From NCBI GenBank assembly GCA_900169975.1, contig LT827126.1, positions 434,001 to 498,000 on the forward strand: a DNA stretch of 64,000 nt, in the 5' to 3' direction. Position numbers and translations under genes: made by a program. The notes beneath the pieces are model-generated. The model saw only the letters and a program-made list of their open reading frames with translations, ran no database searches and was not told where the DNA came from. This stretch comes from Pseudoflavonifractor sp. Marseille-P3106 (GTDB lineage Bacteria > Bacillota > Clostridia > Oscillospirales > Oscillospiraceae). This document shows, piece by piece, positions 59,159-64,000 of the stretch (position 1 is the stretch's first letter; every line of letters starts with the position of its first letter).

Positions 59159-60013
59159 TCACAGAATGGGCTGTTCTTCCGCGCCCAGGCGGGAGGCCAA
59201 AAGCCCCACCGAGCCGTCGGTGGCCGCCGAGAGGAGGTAGCGGTAGACTCCGGCCTTTTGCTCCTCGTACAGATCCAGTTTCTGATAGAGCTCCTTGTAG
59301 TAGTCAAAGGTCATGCGCTTGGTGGCGATGGTCCTGCGCAGGGTGGACTGAGTGTTCACCAGGCTGTCCCCCCGCTTGCGGTAGTAGTAGAGAGGGCGGG
59401 GCACCGCTGTGATGAGGCGGGCGTACTCGATGTAGTCAAGATTGAAGAGAAAGTCCTCACACCAGTTCACGCCCGCCGGGCAGCGCAGCCGGTGGGCCTC
59501 CACGATGGAGCGGCGGTAGAACTTGTTCCAGAGCACGCCGTAGTAGTAGTTGGCGGGGGCCTTCATCATCTGCTCGGCAAAGTCCCGGCGGGTGAGGACC
59601 CGCTCCGTCTTGATATGCCCCCGCTGGGCCACCCGGTCTCCCGCCACCCGGTAAAAGTGGCTGATGACCAAATCTCCCCCGGTGCTCTCCGCAGCGTGGA
59701 CAAAGGTGTCTGTGGCGTCGGGAGTGAGCCAGTCGTCCCCGTCCAAAAACTGTAAGTATTTCCCCTGGGCCTGATCCATGGCCCGGTTCCGGCTGTCCGA
59801 GACGCCGGTGTTTGGCTTGTCGATGAGCCGGAAACGGCTGTCGGCCCGCTCGTAGGAGCGGCAGATGTAGGGGGAGGCGTCGTCACTGCCGTCGTTGACC
59901 AGCAGCGCTTCAAACTCCCGGTAGCTCTGGGCCCGGATGGAGTCCAGACACTGCTCCAGGTAGGGGGCTACGTTGTAAACTGGGACAAGAATGGATACCA
60001 GCGGTTCTCCCAT
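59159..60013 (-). CDS. Family 2 glycosyltransferase, 284 aa
   Basis: VSILVPVYNVAPYLEQCLDS, LLVNDGSDD and FLDGDDW (the DxD metal site) are GT-A fold, GT2 signatures. ATG 60013 is preferred: GAGGTG lies 5 nt upstream; ATG 60028 has none. It would transfer a sugar from a nucleotide-sugar, probably for a surface polysaccharide. It stands alone. Confidence 0.85.
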   Translation of the reverse strand: MGEPLVSILVPVYNVAPYLEQCLDSIRAQSYREFEALLVNDGSDDASPYICRSYERADSRFRLIDKPNTGVSDSRNRAMDQAQGKYLQFLDGDDWLTPDATDTFVHAAESTGGDLVISHFYRVAGDRVAQRGHIKTERVLTRRDFAEQMMKAPANYYYGVLWNKFYRRSIVEAHRLRCPAGVNWCEDFLFNLDYIEYARLITAVPRPLYYYRKRGDSLVNTQSTLRRTIATKRMTFDYYKELYQKLDLYEEQKAGVYRYLLSAATDGSVGLLASRLGAEEQPIL

Positions 60014-60114
60014 AAGGGCACCTCGCATTTCAAAAAGTCATTTCTGCTATTGTAGTATGTTCCGGCCCCCGCCGCAAGCCCCCAGCCAAAAGTTTGTGAG
60101 GAGGAAAATTTCTC

Positions 60115-60143
60115 TTGACAAGATTAGAATATTTGAATATAAT
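60115..60143 (+). promoter_or_regulatory. Promoter with ArsR-type operator
   Basis: Perfect TTGACA (60115-60120), 17 bp, TATAAT (60138-60143). ATATTTGAATAT overlaps the spacer and -10 and resembles ArsR-family operators, suggesting autoregulation by the first gene. Confidence 0.75.
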
Positions 60144-60168
60144 AAAATTAGAAATTGGAGGTGATCCT

Positions 60169-60453
60169 GTGGAGGAGGAATACCGGGCGGAAGCGGAGCT
60201 TCTGAAGGCTCTGGCCCACCCCGTGCGGCTGGAGATCGTCCACGGCCTGTTGTGCTGCGGCTGCCGCAACGTGGGGTGCATGGTGTCCCACACGGGACAG
60301 TCCCAGTCCTGCGTCTCCCAGCACCTGGCCCGGCTCAAGGCGGCCGGGGTGGTGAAGGCGGAGCGGGCCGGCAACGAGGTCTACTACGAAATCGACGACG
60401 CCAGAGTGCCGAAGCTGCTCTGCGCCCTGTTCCCGAAGGAGGGAGAAAAATGA
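60169..60453 (+). CDS. ArsR-family transcriptional regulator, 94 aa
   Basis: GTG 60169 with TTGGAGGTG upstream. LLKALAHPVRLEIVHGLL, SQSCVSQHLARLKAAGVV and AGNEVYYEI form the winged helix of ArsR/SmtB repressors. A Cys cluster (CCGCRNVGC) next to the recognition helix could sense metal or redox state. ATGA overlap with the reductase gene. Confidence 0.85.
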   Translation: MEEEYRAEAELLKALAHPVRLEIVHGLLCCGCRNVGCMVSHTGQSQSCVSQHLARLKAAGVVKAERAGNEVYYEIDDARVPKLLCALFPKEGEK

Positions 60454-61307
60454 GTTACGACATTCTGGTCATCGGTGCCGGGCCCGCCGGGCTGTCCGCC
60501 GCGCTTCAGGCCCGGGTCAGGGGCAAATCGGTGCTGGTGGTGGCCGGAGACGACCGGGACAACGCTCTTTACAAGGCCCATCAGGTCGACAACTACCTGG
60601 GCCTGCCCGGCCTCACCGGCGCGGAGCTGCTAGACCGCTTTGCCGCCCACGCCAGAGAGACCGGCGTGGAGCGGCGGACCGGCCGGGTGCTGGGCGTCAT
60701 GCCTGTGGGGGACCGCTTCTATGTCAGCATCGACTCCGACATGAAGGAGGCCGGGGCGGTGATCCTGGCCCTGGGGGTCAGCCGGGGGAAGAAGTACCCC
60801 GGCGAGGCCGAGTTCCTGGGCCGGGGTGTGAGCTACTGCGCCACCTGCGATGGCGCGCTCTACCGGGAGAAGCGGGTGGCGGTGGTGGGGCTGAGCGCCG
60901 ACGCCCCCGAGGAGGCCGCCTTCCTCAAACAGCTGGGCTGCCAGGTCACCTATGTGGCCGCCAAACGCCCGGAGCACCTGGAGAACGACATTCCCTTCGT
61001 CAAGGGCGTAAAGCTGGAGATCCGAGGGGAGAAGGCCGTGACGGTCCTGGAGGCCGACGGGGAGGAGATCCCCTGCGACGGCGTGTTCCTCCTGCGGCCC
61101 TCCTTGGCTCCGGCAGACCTGCTGCCCGGACTGGAAACAGACGGGGGCTACATCACTGCGGACCGGGACGGACGGACCAACATTCCCGGTGTGTTCGCCG
61201 CCGGAGACTGTACCGGCCTTCCCCTTCAGGTTTCCAAGGCCGTGGGGGAGGGGCTGGTGGCCGGACTCCGGGCCGCCGAATATTTGGACCAAACCAGACA
61301 AAAATAA
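60450..61307 (+). CDS. Thioredoxin-reductase-like FAD/NAD(P) protein, 285 aa
   Basis: FAD motif VIGAGPAGLSAAL (7-19), YCATCDG redox disulfide (CxxC) and the second FAD motif NIPGVFAAGDC. Somewhat shorter than TrxB, and the NADPH-binding GxGxxA loop is altered (VVGLSADAPEEAAF), so the electron donor may not be NADPH. It sits directly before thioredoxin and after ArsR. Confidence 0.8.
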   Translation: MSYDILVIGAGPAGLSAALQARVRGKSVLVVAGDDRDNALYKAHQVDNYLGLPGLTGAELLDRFAAHARETGVERRTGRVLGVMPVGDRFYVSIDSDMKEAGAVILALGVSRGKKYPGEAEFLGRGVSYCATCDGALYREKRVAVVGLSADAPEEAAFLKQLGCQVTYVAAKRPEHLENDIPFVKGVKLEIRGEKAVTVLEADGEEIPCDGVFLLRPSLAPADLLPGLETDGGYITADRDGRTNIPGVFAAGDCTGLPLQVSKAVGEGLVAGLRAAEYLDQTRQK

Positions 61308-61336
61308 CTGCGACACAAAGAAAGGAAGATTTGAGT

Positions 61337-61657
61337 ATGGCACTGATTCATTTTAACGAGGCCGGTTTCGACAAGGCGCTCCAGTCCGACAAGCTGATGA
61401 TGGTGGACTTCTGGGCCACCTGGTGCGGCCCCTGCAAGATGCTCACCCCCGTCATGGAGCAGCTGGCCCGGGAGTATGAGGGCAAGGACGTCATCATCGG
61501 CAAGGTGGACGTGGATGAGGAGACCCCGCTGGCCCAGCGCTACGGCGTCATGAGCGTCCCCACCGTCATCTTCTTCCGCGACGGCAAGGAGATCGAGCGC
61601 AAGGTGGGTGCCATGCCCCCCGCCGCCTACTCTACCGTCCTGGACGCCAATCTGTAA
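61337..61657 (+). CDS. trxA: Thioredoxin, 106 aa
   Basis: ATG with AAAGGAAG upstream. FWATWCGPCKML (active site WCGPC, 29-33) and the cis-Pro MSVPTVIFF. Reduces protein disulfides; presumed partner of the upstream reductase. Confidence 0.92.
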   Translation: MALIHFNEAGFDKALQSDKLMMVDFWATWCGPCKMLTPVMEQLAREYEGKDVIIGKVDVDEETPLAQRYGVMSVPTVIFFRDGKEIERKVGAMPPAAYSTVLDANL

Positions 61658-61658
61658 G

Positions 61659-62081
61659 ATGCGGATCATGGCAATCGACTACGGCGACGCCCGCACGGGC
61701 GTCGCCGTCTCCGACCCCACCGGCCTGTTGGCGGGCTTCACCACGGTCATCCAGAGCCGCAAGCCGGAATTCGTGGCCGCGGAGTTGGCCCGTCTGGCCC
61801 GGGAGCAGAGGGCGGAAGAGCTGGTGATGGGCTTCCCCCGGAACATGGACGGCACCGAGGGCCCCCGGGCGGAGCTCTGCCGCGCCTTTGCCCGTCAGGT
61901 GGAGGAGGCCGCCGGGATGCCGGTGCGCCTCTGGGACGAGCGGCGCACCACCGTGGAGGCCCACGCCATCCTCTCCGCCGCGGGAAAAAAGACCAAACAG
62001 CACAAAAAGAATGTGGACGCGGTGGCGGCCACGCTCATTTTGGAGGGCTATCTGACCTATCGCCGCACCCATCCGGACTGA
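61659..62081 (+). CDS. ruvX: RuvX/YqgF Holliday-junction-resolvase-like protein, 140 aa
   Basis: MAIDYGDARTGVAVSDP, MGFPRNMDGTEG, LWDERRTT and KNVDAVAATLILEGYL are the YqgF signatures with the catalytic Asp residues. RNase H fold; involved in rRNA 5'-end processing or DNA metabolism. Starts 1 nt after trxA. Confidence 0.88.
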   Translation: MRIMAIDYGDARTGVAVSDPTGLLAGFTTVIQSRKPEFVAAELARLAREQRAEELVMGFPRNMDGTEGPRAELCRAFARQVEEAAGMPVRLWDERRTTVEAHAILSAAGKKTKQHKKNVDAVAATLILEGYLTYRRTHPD

Positions 62082-62439
62082 CGCCTTTCCCGACGGGCCT
62101 GCGGAACAGCTCGGACAGGCCCACACAGATGAGAAACCCGCCGAAGAGCCGGTGGAGGAGTGCCGTGTCCAGCGCGGTGGCTGCCCAGGCAGCCAGAGCG
62201 GTTCCCACCAGCCCGGAGAGGACGGCGGGGAGGAGGACGCTTCGCTCCACGAACCCGTTTTTCACGTGGGCTGGGAGGGCCATGGCGGCGGTGGGAAGGA
62301 AGTAGAGCAGGTTGATCCCCTGGGCCAGCGTCTGGGGCATCCCCGCAAAGACAGTCATGTAGATGAGCAGAAGGGTTCCGCCCCCCACGCCGAAGCCGGA
62401 GAGCACCCCCGCCGCCAGACCGGCCAGAAAGGCCGCCAT
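62035..62439 (-). CDS. Half-size TauE/SafE (DUF81) membrane protein, 134 aa
   Basis: AGVLSGFGVGGGTLLL is the TauE/SafE first-helix motif; four membrane helices. The ATG overlaps the stop of the upstream half. Its 3' end runs 47 bp into ruvX on the other strand. The pair probably forms one transporter of sulfur-containing anions or organic acids. Confidence 0.75.
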   Translation of the reverse strand: MAAFLAGLAAGVLSGFGVGGGTLLLIYMTVFAGMPQTLAQGINLLYFLPTAAMALPAHVKNGFVERSVLLPAVLSGLVGTALAAWAATALDTALLHRLFGGFLICVGLSELFRRPVGKGVSPDGCGDRSDSPPK

Positions 62440-62801
62440 CAGGAGAAAAACGCGGCCCGGACGCCCGCGTAGAGAATGAGCAGGGCAAAGCCCCGGCGCA
62501 GCCAGGTCATGTTCAGCCGCTTGAAGAGCACGCCCCCCAGCGTTCCTCCCGCCAGACCGCCCAACAGGTAGGGAAGGGCGGCGGAGAGGGCCAGCCCGCC
62601 CCGGAGGAAGTAGATCCCGGCGGACAGGGCGCACAGGGGCAGGATGACCGCCACCGAGGTGGCGAAGGCCCGCCGGTCCCCAAGGCCCCTCCAACGGGCC
62701 AGGAGAGGCACCAGAAGCATCCCGCCGCCCCCGCCGAAGAACCCGTTGATGAGTCCGGCCGCGCCGCCCGCTACAGCAGAGCGCAGCTTGTTTTTTTCCA
62801 T
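62439..62801 (-). CDS. Half-size TauE/SafE (DUF81) membrane protein, 120 aa
   Basis: AAGLINGFFGGGGGMLLVPLL motif then four helices. Start ATG 62801; overlapping stop/start with the second half indicates translational coupling. Split TauE pairs are common in clostridia. Confidence 0.75.
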   Translation of the reverse strand: MEKNKLRSAVAGGAAGLINGFFGGGGGMLLVPLLARWRGLGDRRAFATSVAVILPLCALSAGIYFLRGGLALSAALPYLLGGLAGGTLGGVLFKRLNMTWLRRGFALLILYAGVRAAFFS

Positions 62802-62807
62802 TGACAC

Positions 62808-62853
62808 ACAGAGACCCCCTCCCGCCGTAGTTTGGGCGGGAGGGGGTCTTTTT
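62808..62853 (-). terminator. Terminator upstream of the TauE pair
   Basis: AGACCCCCTCCCGCC pairs with GGCGGGAGGGGGTCT. It ends the minus-strand tcdA gene. Confidence 0.7.
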
Positions 62854-63577
62854 ATCCGTGTTCGATCCCAGTCAGGCGGAGAATGGTGTCTCCCGCCAGC
62901 ATGAGTCCGGCGCAGGAGGGGACCCAGGCCACGCTGCCGGGCACGCTCCGGCGGCCGGGCGGGGGCGCCTCCCGATCCTCGGGACGGCGGGGGGCCTCCG
63001 GGGACCAGAGAACCCGGTGGTGGAGAATGCCCCGGTTCCGCAGCTCTTTGCGGATCACCCGTGCCAGGGGACAGCCCTCTGTCTTGGAGAGGTCGGTGAT
63101 GCGGAACTGGGTAGGGTCCAGCTTGTTGCCGGTGCCCAGGGCGGAGACGATGGGCACCGACCGGCTCAGGGCGGTCTGGATCAGATCCAGCTTGCAGGAG
63201 ACCAGGTCGATGGCGTCCACGATATAGTCGTATTCCACAGCGAAAAAGGTCTCCCGGTCCTCCGGAGTGTAGCGGTAGAGAAGGGGATGAACCTTGCAGT
63301 CCGGGGCCAGGAGCGCCACCCGGCGGGCCATGGCCTCGGCCTTGGGCTGCCCCACAGTCTCCCGGGTGGCTTCCAGCTGGCGGTTGAGGTTGGAAAGCCC
63401 CACTTCGTCGCAATCGGCCAGGGTCAGCTCTCCCACACCGGAGCGGGCCAGCGCCTCCACGCACCAGCTGCCCACACCTCCCAGGCCCAGCACCGCCACA
63501 TGGCTGCGGGCCAGCTTCTCCATCGCCTCTGCACCCAGCAGCATCTCGGTGCGGAGAAAAGCTTCGTCTCCCATCAT
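62852..63577 (-). CDS. tcdA: TcdA, tRNA threonylcarbamoyladenosine dehydratase, 241 aa
   Basis: E1/ThiF fold: HVAVLGLGGVGSWCVEALARSG (ATP loop), LADCDEVGLSNLNRQ and the VDAIDLVSCKL segment. TcdA cyclises t6A37 to ct6A in tRNAs. Length is typical. A short gap and a strong stem-loop separate it from the next upstream gene. Confidence 0.88.
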   Translation of the reverse strand: MMGDEAFLRTEMLLGAEAMEKLARSHVAVLGLGGVGSWCVEALARSGVGELTLADCDEVGLSNLNRQLEATRETVGQPKAEAMARRVALLAPDCKVHPLLYRYTPEDRETFFAVEYDYIVDAIDLVSCKLDLIQTALSRSVPIVSALGTGNKLDPTQFRITDLSKTEGCPLARVIRKELRNRGILHHRVLWSPEAPRRPEDREAPPPGRRSVPGSVAWVPSCAGLMLAGDTILRLTGIEHG

Positions 63578-63597
63578 TCACATACCTCCTGATAAAA

Positions 63598-63632
63598 ACC
63601 GCCCCGCGGAAGCTCTCCCGCGGGGCGGTCTG
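63598..63632 (-). terminator. Terminator after the PpiC-like gene
   Basis: CCGCCCCGCGG / CCGCGGGGCGG stem around AAGCTCTC. Lies between the two minus-strand genes. Confidence 0.7.
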
Positions 63633-63641
63633 GGTTCAATG

Positions 63642-64000
63642 TTACGCCGCCGGGCTCTTGGAAACCTCGGGGGCAGCGGACTCAGCCGCGCCGCTCTCGG
63701 AGGGGGCCTCGGACTCGGCTGCACCGCTCTCCGCGGGAGCCTCACCGGCGTCGGAGATGGTGTTGGCCTGGCCGACATACTTCATGCCGTCGGCGGCAGC
63801 GGCCTCCACGTCGTCGGTGATGCCGGTCAGCCATTCGGCCTGGTCGGCAGACTGCTTGGCCGAGATGGCCAGGCTCTTCCAGTAGGGCTCCTCCGTCTTT
63901 TCAAAATAGACGATGTGCCAGCCCTGCTGTCCGGACTGGGTGTTCTCAATGAGCTCCACATCGCCGCTCTTGCGGGCGGGGTCGAAGATCCACTGGTCAA
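63642..64000 (-). CDS. C-terminal part of a PpiC/SurA-like peptidyl-prolyl isomerase (partial)
   Basis: The visible end reads QWIFDPARKSGDVELIENT ... GWHIVYFEKTEEPYWKSLA, a typical end of a parvulin-domain chaperone, followed by a low-complexity Ala/Ser/Glu/Pro tail. The start lies beyond 64,000. Confidence 0.6.
   Translation of the reverse strand, partial: DQWIFDPARKSGDVELIENTQSGQQGWHIVYFEKTEEPYWKSLAISAKQSADQAEWLTGITDDVEAAAADGMKYVGQANTISDAGEAPAESGAAESEAPSESGAAESAAPEVSKSPAA

Overview
The window looks like a Gram-positive, spore-forming gut-type Clostridium relative (Oscillospirales-like). It has strong AAGGAGG ribosome sites, sigma-A promoters, a spoIVA gene and a GC-rich chromosome. It falls into two parts. 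Positions 1 to about 55,495 are one large integrated mobile element, visibly less GC-rich, with dozens of short genes of no recognisable family. Positions about 55,496 to 64,000 are ordinary chromosome. The boundary is sharp. A large serine recombinase (53,686-55,620) abuts the 3' two thirds of spoIVA, whose 5' third with the P-loop is missing and should lie beyond the other end of the element, left of the window. The element therefore interrupts an essential sporulation gene, in the manner of the skin element in sigK.

Element layout. At the left edge is a divergent RNA-polymerase-alpha-CTD-like gene. From 0.4 to 31 kb there are dense operons of small, tightly coupled genes. Recognisable among them are an ATP-grasp-like protein, a thymidylate-kinase-like protein without a P-loop, a minimal nucleotidyltransferase, a VirD4/TraG-like protein with degenerate Walker motifs, a ParB-like DGQHR protein, TraX, a C5 cytosine methyltransferase and a HipA-like kinase. 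From 31 to 45 kb come replication/recombination functions (YqaJ-type exonuclease, RecD2-like helicase, SSB-like protein, YhaM-like HD protein) and surface functions (SLH protein, M15 peptidase, LPXTG-type fragment). From 45.3 to 51.9 kb is a tRNA region with 11 standard tRNA genes, three odd tRNA-like genes and conserved non-coding RNA. The recombinase end follows. No virion structural genes are visible, so I cannot say whether the element is a prophage, phage-plasmid or conjugative relic.

Control of the element. Ten operons start with the same composite leader: TTGACN, 17 bp, TGG-TANNAT, then a GGAAGTAT box at the extreme 5' end of the RNA, then a terminator-like hairpin that in most copies is followed by TTTTTATATATACA, then the ribosome site. 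Five of these leaders, and the promoter region of one further gene, are preceded by degenerate 8-bp tandem repeats (about AAGYRCYT, 3-5 units), resembling dispersed operator/centromere arrays such as those of omega-type repressors. A transcription-control system (terminator in the leader plus octamer arrays) and a duplicated tRNA-like/structured-RNA cassette with covarying stems between tRNA genes are the two best candidates for something undescribed.

Chromosomal part: truncated spoIVA; a sodium:neurotransmitter symporter gene broken by an in-frame TAG; an EamA transporter and a GT2 glycosyltransferase on the minus strand; an ArsR / thioredoxin-reductase-like / thioredoxin / RuvX cluster; two half-size TauE/SafE genes; TcdA; and the 3' end of a PpiC/SurA-like gene.
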